In this document: positions 1-10,315 of the stretch, piece by piece
Layout: each line of letters begins with the position of its first letter
How positions within the stretch are numbered: position 1 is the first letter of the stretch
Assembly: GCA_009667805.1 (NCBI GenBank)
Contig: CM019075.1
Location: 14,709,738-14,773,737 of the forward strand
DNA length: 64,000 nucleotides
Reading direction: 5' to 3'
DNA from: Leptobrachium leishanense
Lineage: Eukaryota; Chordata; Amphibia; Anura; Megophryidae
The notes under the pieces: generated by a model
What the model was told of the DNA's origin: nothing
The model's input: only the letters and a program-made list of their open reading frames with translations
Databases searched by the model: none
Made by a program: the position numbers and the translations under genes

Positions 1-499
1 CTTAGTTCCAGTGAAAGGAACTCTGAATGCTTCAGCATACCAAGACATTTTGGACAATTCCATGCTCCCAACTTTGTGGGAACAGTTTGGAGCTGGCCCC
101 TTCCTCTTCCAACATGACTGTGCACCAGTGCACAAAGCAAGGTCCATAAAGACATGGATGACAGAGTCTGGTGTGGATGAACTTGACTGGCCTGCAGAGA
201 GCCCTGACCTCGACCCGATAGAACACCTTTGAGATGAATTAGAGCGGAGACTGAGAGCCAGGCCTTCTCATCCAACATCAGTGTGTGACCTCACAAATGC
301 GCTTCTGGAAGAATGGTGAAAAATTCCCATAAACACACTCCTAAACCTTGTGGACAGCCTTCCCAGAAGAGATGAAGCTGTTATAGCTGCAAAGGGTGGA
401 GCGACGTCATATTGAACCCTATGGATTAGGAATGGGATGTCACTTAAATTCATATGCGAGTCAAGGCAGGTGAGCGAATACTTTTGGCAATATAGTGTA
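1..499 (+). mobile_element. Tc1/mariner element, 3' part
   Basis: This is the right end of a Tc1-like DNA transposon cut off by the window start. It holds the end of a decayed transposase and about 80 bp of 3' non-coding sequence. The terminus reads CTTTTGGCAATATAGTG at 481-497, followed by TA (498-499), the expected Tc1/mariner target dinucleotide. The left terminal inverted repeat lies outside the window. MITE family A copy 1 starts a few bases further on, so the two elements abut. Confidence 0.88.
2..415 (+). pseudogene. Tc1-like transposase, C-terminal fragment, inactive
   Basis: The reading frame starting at base 2 encodes the C-terminal part of a DDE transposase. Visible motifs are FQHDCAPVHKA, which carries the second catalytic Asp, and SPDLDPIEHL, which carries the catalytic Glu of the DD34E triad. 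In-frame stops interrupt it just after PIEHL (a TGA where the family has Trp) and again near 317, before the natural stop at 413-415. It cannot make a working transposase. Identification rests on these family motifs. The N-terminal DNA-binding half is outside the window. Confidence 0.88.
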
Positions 500-503
500 T
501 ATA

Positions 504-1295
504 CAGGGTTATTCACAAAGATCTGAACTTCCCCCAAAAATGCACGAACATTGAATTTCCCCATACAGAGCCATTTCGGGGCTATTCAGAGAGCAGTCAG
601 TTCACCAAATTTTGGCGAATTGCCAGCAAATAAGGTGCCTGTTCGAGGCAAGTGAAATCCCCCATAGAGAAGCAATGGTTAATCTAATCAGACACTGAAC
701 AGCAGAGAAAAGTTGCCGAAATGTCCTGCTGTTCGGTGGTTTCACTCGGCAGATTTATTCAGGCGAATCCCATAGGCTTCAATGTTAAAAATATTCCGGT
801 CTTAATTTATAATCTAATAAAGCATTTATTGTTTATCAGCGCTGCGGAATATGCTGGCGCTTTATAAATAAAGAATAATAATAAATAATAATTGTTTTAA
901 TCTGCAGCAAAAAGTCTATTTATTTATTTTTTAGGATCTTTTAGGCATTTTTCAGGATTGTTTTGGCAAATGTTTTTTCCCGTTATTTTCTAAAAGCGTT
1001 TTTCTCTTTGTTCTGTAAAAGCCCTTTTTATTATCATTCATAGGATCTTATATGTAAATTCCAGACATTTTCGCTAAGTAGTTTTTTTTGCAAACAGCGT
1101 TTCAATTTTGACTATTTCAATCGTTTCGTTTTTTTACCCTGTTCGCCAGCTTGCTGTTTTTTCTAGCGACTGGTCGTCGCGGTGTTTGGTGGAATGTCGT
1201 TTTTTTCCAGACGTGTTCAGCGTGTTTTTTGCAGTGCTACCAACTGATCCGATACTTCGGATCGTATCGGCTGCAGATTTCGGGGGATTTTCGAG
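504..1295 (+). mobile_element. MITE family A, copy 1 (3' truncated)
   Basis: This is a non-autonomous element sharing its order of blocks with the complete copy at 46566-47461: a CAGGGTTATTCA terminus after TA, a CTATTCAGAGAGCAG block, a GTGAAATCCCCATAGAGAAGCA block, GAATCCCATAGG, CTGCAGCAAAAAGTCT, T-rich runs, and GCAAACAGCGTTTC. The 3' terminal inverted repeat is missing, so the copy is truncated at about 1295. A short L2 tail is inserted at about 828-893. No coding capacity is seen. Confidence 0.75.
828..893 (+). repeat. L2-type LINE 3' tail inserted in MITE A copy 1
   Basis: About 65 bp reading AGCGCTGCGGAATATGC... and ending in an (ATA)n-like tail. It is missing from the other family A copies at this point and matches the 3' ends of the L2 copies elsewhere in the window, for example on the minus strand at the 64-kb edge. 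It is a very short 5'-truncated insertion. Confidence 0.6.
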
Positions 1296-1716
1296 TCCCT
1301 TCCACACAAACACACGCGTGTATACATGCATTGCCACACACACATTGTGTCAGCTCTGTGAACATGCAGCCAGGGAACACACACATGTAGACGCTGGCTG
1401 TGAGCAATGTGTGTGAGTCTGGGAACACAATGCCTTGCAGAGCACACAGGGATGTGTCCTCCTGCTGAGATCATGAAACCATGTCTGCAGGGCGGCTGAT
1501 TACCAGAAGTATCCACTCCACAGGGTCTGCTCTGCCCAGTGCCCATCCCCCCCCAGAGCAAAGGCTTGATTTCAGTCCTCTCCCACCCCCATAGTCACAC
1601 CCCTGCTTTTAGGGAATGTCTTATCCCTTCTGGTGAGTAGGAGGAACAGGAACAACAGCTCATTGCTGATGTTGGATTTCACAGGCCACATTCCCTGCAC
1701 AGTGTAACAATATCCT
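1296..1716. other. 5' flank of the TRIM gene
   Basis: A CA-rich stretch with short CACACA runs (1305-1390) is followed by unique sequence. No TATA box stands out and no convincing upstream exon was found. The last 70 bp lead into the pyrimidine-rich site before the TRIM ATG and probably hold its promoter or 5' UTR. Confidence 0.4.
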
Positions 1717-1733
1717 CTTTCTGTTTCACTTCC
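1717..1733 (-). promoter_or_regulatory. Composite ETS-IRF / ISRE-like site 9 bp before the TRIM ATG
   Basis: The minus strand reads GGAAGTGAAACAGAAAG. This contains GGAANNGAAA (an ETS-IRF composite pattern) overlapping GAAANNGAAA (the IRF/ISRE core). It ends 9 bp before the first ATG. Many TRIM genes are interferon-induced, so a functional role is plausible, but that is inference. It could also be an ordinary pyrimidine-rich 5' UTR stretch. It is not a splice acceptor, because no AG precedes the ATG. Confidence 0.5.
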
Positions 1734-1741
1734 TGACTGCA

Positions 1742-3355
1742 ATGATGGCGTCCACTGATCTGAGGGACGAGCTAAACTGCTCCATCTGCCTGAACATTTA
1801 CACGGATCCGGTAAACCTGAAATGTGGACACAACTACTGCAAGCTCTGCATTGGGAACGTGCTGGATACACAGAAGGAATCGGGGATTTATTCCTGTCCT
1901 GAGTGCAGAGCAGAGTATCGGGAGCGTCCCAAACTGCAAAGGAACATGACACTGTGTAACATAGCAGAGCGATGCCGATCTACTCAGCCGGCACAGCATG
2001 TCACAGGGATCTCATGTACTTACTGCGTCCATGCTCCTGTACCTGCTGCCAAAACATGTCTACATTGTGAAGCTTCTCTTTGTGAAACCCACCTGAAGGT
2101 CCACAGTCAGTCAACAGAACACGTCTTAACTGAACCCACCACTTCCCTGGCGCAAAGGAAATGCTCCATCCACAAGGAAATCCTGAAATATTACTGCACT
2201 ATTGATGCCGTGTGTATCTGCGTGTCCTGCAGCCTGGCCGGCGACCACCGGGGACACCAGGTGGAGACCCTGAATGTAGCCCACGGAAAGAAGAAACAGA
2301 GACTGAGAAATGCAATGGATAAACTAAAGAAACAGAGCGAGGAAGCGGAGAAAGAAATCCAGGATCTGACAAAGCACGAGAAAGAAGTGAAGGTAAAGGC
2401 AGATGGTATGAAGGAAAAGGTCAGAGTCCTGATTATGGACGCCAGGAGACAACTGGAAGCCCTGGAGAAGAAAGTCCTGACGGAGATCTCTGCACAGGAA
2501 AAGAATGCTTCTCTATTAATCTCACATCAAATTAATCAGCTGGAAAAGAAGAAATCAGAGATGTCAAAGGACATGGGTTACATCAAGGAGCTGCAGAACT
2601 TGACCGACCCATTAGTTGTCTTGAAAGGACGGGAATCATTCGGCGCAGGATGTGGTGGCGCTCTGAAAGGAGTAAAACACGATCTCCGTGTAGATGTGAT
2701 CTCAGGGATCTTACAAAGAGGTTTGGATATTGTAATACCTGGACTAAAAAGGACATGTGATATTCTAAAGATTACAAAAATATTGATGGATGTGAACACC
2801 TTTCCAGAAATATTACTGAATGTGAATACGGCTAGTAATGTGTTAACCGTATCGAGTGACTTAGAAACTGTCTGCAGGGCAGACACAAAGCAATATCGCC
2901 CAGAGACACCGGAGAGATTTGAGTTTTATCCTCAGGTTTTAAGCATCAGGGGTTTCACATCAAGTCGCTATTATTGGGAAGTGGAGACTAGTGGGGACGG
3001 CTGGATTATAGGTATGGCCTATCCCAGTATAGACAGGAAGGAAAACTATTACAGCGGGTACGGAGGGAGTCCGATTTCTAGAATAGAGTCGTATATTGGC
3101 GATTCCAAGTCCTGGCGATTGCGTTTCTATAACAATAGGTGCTCAGTCATGTATGATGGGAAAGTGGAAGATTTACGATGTGGTTTGTCTTCGCAGAGAT
3201 TGGCCATATACCTGGACTTTGAAGCTGGTCAACTGTCATTTTATGAGCTGAGTTATCATCTCACACACATACACACCTTCACTGCTCGCTTCACTGAGCC
3301 TCTACATGTTGCAATTTGTGTCTGGGGTAATGCCTCGGTGACAATCATAAACTAG
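1742..3355 (+). CDS. TRIM-family E3 ubiquitin ligase (RING, two B-boxes, coiled coil, PRY-SPRY), single exon
   Basis: An intact 537-codon open frame. The RING finger has C13, C16, C28, H30, C33, C36, C52 and C55 (C3HC4 zinc ligands), so E2 binding and ubiquitin transfer are expected. Two B-box-like zinc modules follow (about 92-130 and 140-178), then a Lys/Glu-rich coiled coil (about 180-290) for dimerisation, and a PRY-SPRY domain (about 370-537) with RYYWEVE, SWRLRFYNN and LDFEAGQLSFYEL. The SPRY domain is the usual target-binding surface. Length and single-exon layout match the expanded frog TRIM25/TRIM39-like group; the ortholog cannot be fixed. The second ATG (1745) has A at -3 and G at +4 and gives the family-typical MAS start, so it may be the true start. 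MITE family A copy 2 begins right after the TAG stop, so the 3' UTR must run into transposon sequence. Confidence 0.9.
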   Translation: MMASTDLRDELNCSICLNIYTDPVNLKCGHNYCKLCIGNVLDTQKESGIYSCPECRAEYRERPKLQRNMTLCNIAERCRSTQPAQHVTGISCTYCVHAPVPAAKTCLHCEASLCETHLKVHSQSTEHVLTEPTTSLAQRKCSIHKEILKYYCTIDAVCICVSCSLAGDHRGHQVETLNVAHGKKKQRLRNAMDKLKKQSEEAEKEIQDLTKHEKEVKVKADGMKEKVRVLIMDARRQLEALEKKVLTEISAQEKNASLLISHQINQLEKKKSEMSKDMGYIKELQNLTDPLVVLKGRESFGAGCGGALKGVKHDLRVDVISGILQRGLDIVIPGLKRTCDILKITKILMDVNTFPEILLNVNTASNVLTVSSDLETVCRADTKQYRPETPERFEFYPQVLSIRGFTSSRYYWEVETSGDGWIIGMAYPSIDRKENYYSGYGGSPISRIESYIGDSKSWRLRFYNNRCSVMYDGKVEDLRCGLSSQRLAIYLDFEAGQLSFYELSYHLTHIHTFTARFTEPLHVAICVWGNASVTIIN

Positions 3356-4015
3356 AAGGGTTATTCAGAGCACCGAACTTGCCACCGAAGGGCACTGAAC
3401 GGTGAATTCCTCCGTACGACGCAATTTTGTGGCAGTTCGTCTATCCAGAGAGCTGTCAGTTCGTAAAATACTGGAGACGTTACAGCAAAATATGGTGCAG
3501 TTCGGCGGTAGCGAAATTGTCCCATAGAGAAGTAATATTTGGAGAATGTCGAACTGCCCACGAAATGGGAGTGAAATGCCCTGATTTTCAGTGGTTAAGT
3601 TCGACAGGTTTAAACAAGCGAATCACATGTTACAAAATATTTATCGGTTAAATTTTTTTATTCAACCGTTTATTGTTTTAATTTTCAACAAAAAGTATTT
3701 TTATTCATTTATTTTTTTGGAATTCTTTGGCAAAATTTTGGTTCGCAATTTTTTTTTAAAAATTTATAATATTTATTATTTTTTATAGGACTTTTTTATT
3801 ACTTGCATTTTTATTGGTTTAAACCCCTTTTAAAAAATAAGAGTTCCGTTGTTTTGTTTTTCTGCAGTTTGGCGGCGTTCGACTGTCAGGTCGGTGGTCT
3901 TCGGTAGCGTTTGGTGGGCTGATTAGCAGCTCCACGTTCGGCACACTTCGGGGACCCAGTGTTGTACACTAAATTCATCGCAGGGTCGGCGAACTAGAAT
4001 CGTCGAAACGCACCA
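3356..4015 (+). mobile_element. MITE family A, copy 2, abutting the TRIM stop codon
   Basis: It starts with AAGGGTTATTCAGAGCACCGAA one base after the TRIM TAG. It carries the family blocks (CTATCCAGAGAGC, CCCATAGAGAAG, ACAGGTTTAAACAAGCGAAT, CAACAAAAAGT) and a late CGCAGGGTC block near 3980. The far terminal inverted repeat is not recognisable. The copy is more diverged than the one at 46.6 kb. Confidence 0.7.
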
Positions 4016-4803
4016 AGGTACAGATCGCTGAATCAGACTCAGGATGGTAACTGTGATAAACCACATGGGAGTCACAAGGAGCCAAATGTACGAGGAATCT
4101 GTGGGCAACACATTTTACTTTGAAGCATTCCTATATGTTGATTTGGAAAGTAAAAAAAAAAAAATCAATTAAGATTTTATTTCATTGTATTCAATGAATG
4201 GGAGTAATATGTCGTGGTAACGCAAGGTGTCTGTGGCAAGGGAGACTGAGTTAAAGGTACGATACCACTTACATAAGCTGTAACTAGATCACTTGTGCAT
4301 TACAAACAAAACCACATTATAAAACACATTATAACACACGCTGCTGGTGCTGTTTTTTTCTTTGCTTGAAGTGATTGCATGTAAAAAGGAAAAATAAAGT
4401 AAGGATTTTATCTTGATTCCCTTTTGTGTATTTTTCCCATGATGCAACATTTACGAAAAGCTGTGTAGCTCTTGTTTATTTAATCTACAGTATTTAACAG
4501 TTAATGAGGTGAAGGAGGGAATGTTTTGAAAAGGCTGCAAGAGGCTATTGTTCTCCAGACTACTCAAAATATGAGATGGCAGCTGAACTAGGTAAAACAG
4601 GGATCTTAAAAGCCTTCTAATCTACCCCCTGGTGAGGTCCTTTGAATACATCCCACACAATACAATGATGTGAGTCGTGACTGACCCATTCACTCCATTC
4701 TATGGCCAAAGCCACACAGTGAGGAGCAAGTGATGGAAAGATATGGGGGGGGGGCAGTTTACAACACAAAATATCACACAATGGATGCACCCAGTGACAC
4801 ATT
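4016..4803. other. Intergenic, with first poly(A) signal downstream of TRIM
   Basis: AT-rich unique sequence without recognisable genes. The first canonical AATAAA downstream of the TRIM stop that I found is at 4393-4398, about 1 kb after it. If it is used, the whole MITE A copy 2 would be in the TRIM 3' UTR. Confidence 0.35.
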
Positions 4804-4805
4804 TA

Positions 4806-6603
4806 TGGGGTTATTCAGAGAGAGCTGATCTGGCCCCGAAATGTCACCAAACAGTGAATTTACACGTACGGTGACATTTCGGGGCCATTCGGCTATTCAG
4901 AGAGCAGGCAGTTTGCCAGCGAGCACCTTTCACTGATCGAGGGCAGTGAAATCCCCATAGAGAAGCAATGCTTCGTCTATTCACAGACACCGAACAGCAG
5001 AGAAATGTCCGTGAAGTGCCCTGCTGTTCGGTGGTTTCATTCGACAGGTTTATTTAGGTGAATCCCATAGGATTCAATGTTAAAAATATTCCCGTTTTTA
5101 ACCAATATCTAATAAACCGTTTATTCTTTTAATCTGCAGCAAAAAGTCTTGCAGCAAAATTGACTTTTTTTAGTATCTATTAGGCATTTTTCAGCAAAAA
5201 AAATCTCTGTTTAAAAAATTTGTTTTTTTTTAAAGCGGTTTTTCTTTTTTCTCTTACAAACCTTTTTATTATCATTCATAGGATCTTATATGTTAATTCC
5301 AGGCATTTTGTTATTTTTGCAAACAGCGTTTCAATTTTGAAACTTTCAAATGTATTGTTTTTTTTTTATATACCCCATTCGTCAGCTTGTCGGCTTTTTC
5401 CGGCGGCTGGTCTGTGCTGTGATCAGCGACTCGTCAGCTTTTTCCGACATGTTTTTCTGGCGGTTCTGGCGGGTTTTCCTTGCACTCCAGGGATCCTGCT
5501 GTGACTACAGACCCCTTTCGGGGTCCCACCTCCCTATTCCTTCTACTATGCTGTTCCTGAAAGACGGTTGTGACGGAAGCCCCCTCCACTAAGAGACTTT
5601 CCTTTACCAGGTCCTACACTGGTTGGCACAGACCTTCCCAGCATTGCCCGCGCTAAATACAGACCCTGTGCCCGTCAGAGAAGTATGGATATCTGCCTCG
5701 TGCCCACAGGCTATCTCTGATCAGGAGAAGACAATTTGAGGGGTCATAGGGCATCTCCACACTTTGTGCTATAGATTTATTGTAAACACAGTTTCTTGTT
5801 AAGGTTTTTTGTTTAGAGATGTCTATTGTGCTGCAGATCTGATAGTCTCTCATGGCTCTGGCTAACCTGATCAGTGTTAAGTGTGTTCCTGTGGGGGTAT
5901 GTTAGCGAGACTGGCCAAAGTCACATTGCCTGAGCACACTTTCCCCCAAGTAATTAAGCTGATATGTTAAAATATTTTATCTACAGATTGATCATGCTTT
6001 TGTTCTAAGGGTTTGACTGATGGAGAATGGCCTCTCTCTGTAATCTATTGTTCTCCTTTCCTCACTGTCCTGGGCTGTGTCTTTAATCTTTACTTTTATA
6101 TCCTGATCAGGGATTGTAGTGTGGGGGACAGAGTGACCTGGGGTCACGTTTATTGTTCAATCTAGTAAGGGTTATATGTTAATGAGGTGTGCTGGGATGA
6201 TGCTTTCTATTGCCTGCTCTTCTAAATCTCACAACCTAGACTGTCCTCCAGACTTATGTATATACTGTCCACTGAAATCCTGAATAAAGACATCTGGTTT
6301 TAACCTCCTTCTTGAGACTGCGGCCCATGCTTGGGGGGAAATAGAGGTAATAATCACCCTCTTGGGATCTATACAGCCAGGGAGCGGACTAACAGAGGTA
6401 TCCTGGGATACAGAGCATCCCGTGTGCCGCTAAACGCTACCACATCTTCTATGAGGTGCTCAGTCTAGGTACCGACTCATCCATCACACCTGTGGTAAAT
6501 GCTGAATTCACCGCAGGGTGGGGAACTTTGATTCCCCAAAGTGCTGAGAACGAGAGAGCACCGAAATGTCGGCGACATTTATGTGCTCTTTGAATAACCC
6601 CCA
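4806..6603 (+). mobile_element. MITE family A, copy 3, split by a solo LTR
   Basis: Both ends are present: TGGGGTTATTC at 4806 after TA (4804-4805), and GAATAACCCCCA ending at 6603 followed by TA (6604-6605). This is a TA duplication with matching terminal inverted repeats. The internal blocks match the family up to about 5499 and resume at 6494 (AAATGCTGAATTCACCGCAGGGT). The 989 bp between are a solo LTR, so the MITE is older than the LTR. Confidence 0.8.
5500..6488 (+). mobile_element. Solo LTR (family C) nested in MITE A copy 3
   Basis: It begins TGTGACTACAG and ends CCATCACA, giving TGTGA...TCACA inverted ends. It is flanked by CCTGC (5495-5499) and CCTGT (6489-6493), a near-perfect 5-bp duplication. 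An AATAAA at 6283-6288 lies in a position suitable for LTR polyadenylation. Alignment with other family A copies shows the MITE is continuous without it. There is no internal coding region, so it is a solo LTR. Whether the parent was Ty3/gypsy or ERV is not determined. Confidence 0.65.
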
Positions 6604-6800
6604 TAGGGGAAAATATTTTATTAACTAAACATAGAAGAGAAAAACAAAGCACATGTAAGATATCAGCGACATCAAACACACACAATAAAGACATTGCATT
6701 GTTCGGTGGTCGTGGCTCTTAATCATCCCATATAAAGGAATTACACAGGAATTCCTTCTCAGGTTTGCCAGGGTTATTGTCAGATAGTGTTTCATGTATA

Positions 6801-7144
6801 AGGCTGGGGTCAGACGAGTGCATTAGGTGCACCCCTACTGACGTGCCTACCGGCGTACGTCGCAGCGTTGAGATGCTTCGATGGGGCCGGTCAGATGCTG
6901 TAGCCTGCACACAAACTGCACGCACTACAAGCGGACGTATCGAAAGCCTCCCTCCACGTCAAAACACTAGACGTGCGCTGGACGGGGCTGCAATGTGCGA
7001 TCTTCCATAGGAGGATCGAGCCTTGCAGCGCTGAGCGCACTAACTGCACTCAGCGAGGTGCCCAGACAGGCGTCAAAGTGGAAGGAATGTGCACTCTCAC
7101 GGACGTTTGTTCCGCTCTTAAAATTGTTCGTCTGACCCCGGCCT
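6801..7144. mobile_element. MITE family D, copy 1
   Basis: The element is bounded by TA (6799-6800 and 7145-7146). Its ends, AGGCTGGGGTCAGACGA and TCGTCTGACCCCGGCCT, are inverted repeats with one mismatch. It contains a perfect palindrome core (GATCCTCC-ATA-GGAGGATC near 7000) and an AGCGCTGAGCGCACTAACTG block, both shared with the copy at 39122-39439. No open frame of note. Confidence 0.75.
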
Positions 7145-7224
7145 TAAGAGGAAATCAGATTGTCAAGAACAAAATATGAAGAAACTCCACTCCATAGAAA
7201 GGATAGCAGATCCCTGAGTGTAAA

Positions 7225-7916
7225 TATCACGATCCCCAACAGGATGGGGTAAATGATCCTCGCACGCAGCACACTATCCTTTCCCTCTGATCCTTATAAG
7301 TGGTCGGTCAATATATATATCCCTATGCTGGTAAATAAACAACCAAGAGTGGGAAATGTTTTAGTCAAGCTTGGGAAATGTTTTAGCCAAGCGTGGGAAA
7401 TGTTTTAGCCAAGCTTGGGAAATGTTTTAGCCAAGCGTGGGAAATGTTTCAGCCATTTTAGCCAAGCGTGGGAAATGTTTTAGCCAAGCGTGGGAAATAT
7501 AGCAAAACCAGGGGTTACGATACCAGGGAATGTTGGAAGCCATTTGCCAGGGGTCACTACGCCAGAGAGTGTCGGAAGCCATTTGCCAGGGGTCAGTACG
7601 GCAGAGAGTGTCGGAAGCCATTTGCCAGGGGTCGCGGTACGCCAGCGAGTGTCGGAAGCCATTTACAAGGGGTCAGTATGCCAGAGAAAAACAAATAGTC
7701 GAGGGTAACTCTAAGGGATTGTGAAACCACGTTAGGGCATTGCTGGTATGCATTGCCTGTGGTTTTAAACCTGGCGGTACTGCATCATTTCGCCCAGTTA
7801 TGCCCCCTGGCGTCTCACGTGTCCAACTGGGGTTCCCTTCTTCATTTGGCGCCCGGCCAGCGAGCAGCAAGGACGATGCTGCCGGGCGCCTGAAAACCTT
7901 AGCGCGGTACGTAACA
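7225..7916 (-). mobile_element. Decayed solo LTR related to the two chromodomain Ty3/gypsy elements
   Basis: The right end (GCCCGGCCAGCGAGCAGC...GCTGCCGGGCGCC, then ...GTAACA at 7916) matches the start of the LTRs of the 39.7-45.3 kb element in reverse orientation. The left end (TATCACGATCC, then GATCCTTATAAGTGGTCGG) matches their other end. Flanks are GTAAA (7220-7224) and GTACA (7917-7921), a degenerate 5-bp duplication. It is clearly older than the two full-length elements. Confidence 0.7.
7338..7690 (+). repeat. Two tandem arrays inside the decayed solo LTR
   Basis: The first array (about 7340-7500) repeats GTGGGAAATGTTTTAGCCAAGC (22 bp) about seven times with small changes. The second (about 7500-7690) repeats a unit of about 39 bp around GGAAGCCATTTGCCAGGGGTC four to five times. 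The intact elements carry a different 36-39 bp array at the same LTR position, so internal tandem arrays are a feature of this LTR lineage. Confidence 0.75.
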
Positions 7917-8511
7917 GTACAGGTGCAAAACAGTCATAATGTGAACAGCAACCTTTTGGTAGAAGCAGTAAGCGATATCCCAGTGAATAATGACTTGCCT
8001 TGCTCGGTCGTCTTCATTGGAAATAATTTCTTGCAGTCTCTCATTAATATGTGTACTTAACATTATATGTCAATCCAGTAATCACTCCTCTCTTCTGGAC
8101 AGGTTTTGCTTCACCTCTCGCTTCCTCTCCATTGAAATCCTTCACTCATCCTTTTCTGTTTCCTGTGACTTGCTGGTCATGTTTTTGTTACGTACAGCTC
8201 CAGCATCTGCAGAATATGTTGAAAATAATAAATTAAAAATGTGTCATTTTAGGGATGAATTTGATATAAAGCTCTGCTGTTTTCATTGTGGTATTTTACA
8301 TATCGCAGGGTGGCGGGAGTTGTCTGGACCCAGGGCCACCGGATTAAGGGCTTCATGGAAATTGGATCTGAGCAAATGATGTCCCTCTGCCCAATCCCCT
8401 TGTCTGCTATTGTGCATCTGCCCGATCCCCATTGTATGTCTCTGTCTCAGCCCCAGTACACCTCTGCCCCATTTCCTTCCCCTCCAATGTATCTTTACCT
8501 ATTTACAGTAT
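7917..8511. other. No feature recognised
   Basis: Unique-looking sequence. No gene, RNA or transposon signature was recognised. Confidence 0.3.
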
Positions 8512-9175
8512 GGCTGGCCGTCCACCGGGTCCATAGTCAGACGCCCGACTTGGACGTCAGACTACCGACAACTTAGTCGCACAACCTGGGTCGTCCACTG
8601 TAATGGACTATGAACAAGGAAGACTGATGGACAGACCGGTGAAAGCCACTGAAGACTGCAAGAAAAAAAAAATCAACAGAACTCTGCAATTCTTCTAATA
8701 GGTGTTTAAACCAATAATAAGTGCATTTAAAATGTGTCTAAATAATAAGAAGGTCTATTATGGAATTTACAAAAAAAGTCTTTTTAAATATCATTGGGAA
8801 TTAAAAAATTTGTGAAAAAAAAATACCAAAAAGATATTCAGGAAGATAATATTAAATGAAAAGGCTTTTTGGTGAAAATGAAAAGAATAAACGGTTTAAT
8901 AAAATAATAAAAAAAAAATTTACATTGAAACTCATGGTTGTTTTCCCCGACGAACTGAACCATCGGAAAGCAGGGCATTTTTCCATGTATGGTGTACCAG
9001 GTTGTCTGACTTCGCCCAACAAATCCCATTCAAATGAGAAGGATCGCTAGTCTGATGTAGTCGCACAAACTCGTCTGAAGTTGTCCGATGGAAGTCGGAG
9101 GCAGTGGAAGAGGTTTGAATCTGCTCTGTGTTGTGGGATTATTCAGACGACTATGGATCCAGTGGACGACCAGCC
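8512..9175. mobile_element. MITE with about 35-bp terminal inverted repeats
   Basis: The left end GGCTGGCCGTCCACCGGGTC and the reverse complement of the right end (GGCTGGTCGTCCACTGGATC) match with few mismatches, continuing through CATAGTC. The interior is AT-rich and non-coding. I could not see a clear target duplication, so the superfamily is left open. Confidence 0.6.
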
Positions 9176-9961
9176 GTGCGCATAGTGCATATTCTCCATC
9201 TCTTTCCCTTCCATTGTGCATGTGACTAGCCCCACTCTTACAGTTGTATGTCTGCTCCAATCTTCTCATCCACATATTCCTTGTGTTGAAGGAAGGAGGT
9301 GCTGAAATAGTTGATTTATCACTGGGCATAATTTGAAGAATGGGCCTGGAACTGCAGTTCTAATAGATGTTGATCCAATCTGTTTGGCACAGCTGTAGGC
9401 AATAAGGAGGGGTGAAACACAAGGACATGACAGCATGGGGACCATCCAAGGTACTTAACATACTGCCTTCCATGGCTGGGAGTGAGTGAGCTGCGAAACA
9501 TCTCTCCTTTAAGCTAAAAAGAAACGAATACTACATTTAGGGTACAGAGCGTGATTTCAGAGTGATTTTACCCAGTTCACTGCCTGAAAATCTTTATTAA
9601 CCCCTTGCAACACATGAGTTTTTCAAAATCAACTTAACGATAAACACGGATTGAATCGCTATAGCCAAAATATCCATTAAGAAGTATAACCTCGAGTGCC
9701 TAACTCAAGCAAACTTTTAACAGGAATCGAAATTCTGGTAGCCGTGTTTAAATCTTCCCATAAATGGCCGAATTGCAACTGAAAAAGCAGCCGATTTCAT
9801 CAATCAAGCTGAAATAAATCATGCCCTAAATTATTGTCGTCAGTTTCTGTCAGAAAGGCACTGCTAATGGCAATGGAGAAATGATGAGTGCCAGCCAAAT
9901 GACGGGGTGAAGTGGCATGAGATGATACCCTAGGCCGCAGACCAGGAACCCAGATGGTCAG
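9176..9961. other. No gene recognised
   Basis: Unique-looking sequence. The last five bases (GTCAG, 9957-9961) are the left target duplication of the solo LTR that follows. Confidence 0.3.
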
Positions 9962-10315
9962 TGTGACGGATCGGCCGCCACAATATTTTGTTATATTTCG
10001 TATGTACAAACTGTGCCCATGTGTTCCCGAGGTTTGTTGCACTCCTTTGGTGCCCCGTTTTTTTACCCAGCTCGCCCAGAAACCCTGTAACCTCTGCCCT
10101 GTGAATCCCACACTGCCGTAACTCCTGGCAAGCTGCCAAAACCGACACTGATTCACCCGCCTGCCCTGGAACCTCCTTTGCCCCACCATGGTGTTTTCGG
10201 ACAGCAGGTCCCCAGGGATGGGAGCCTGGTGTGCGGTGAAGTACAAGAGAAAGTGCTGCCGGGATCACTCCCCAATTAGCCACCAAACCCAGGTCGGGCT
10301 TCCAAGCAGCAGAAG

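Noticed and set aside
1108..1561. Several overlapping open frames upstream of TRIM
   Set aside because: They overlap on both strands, lie in MITE and CA-repeat sequence and show no domain.
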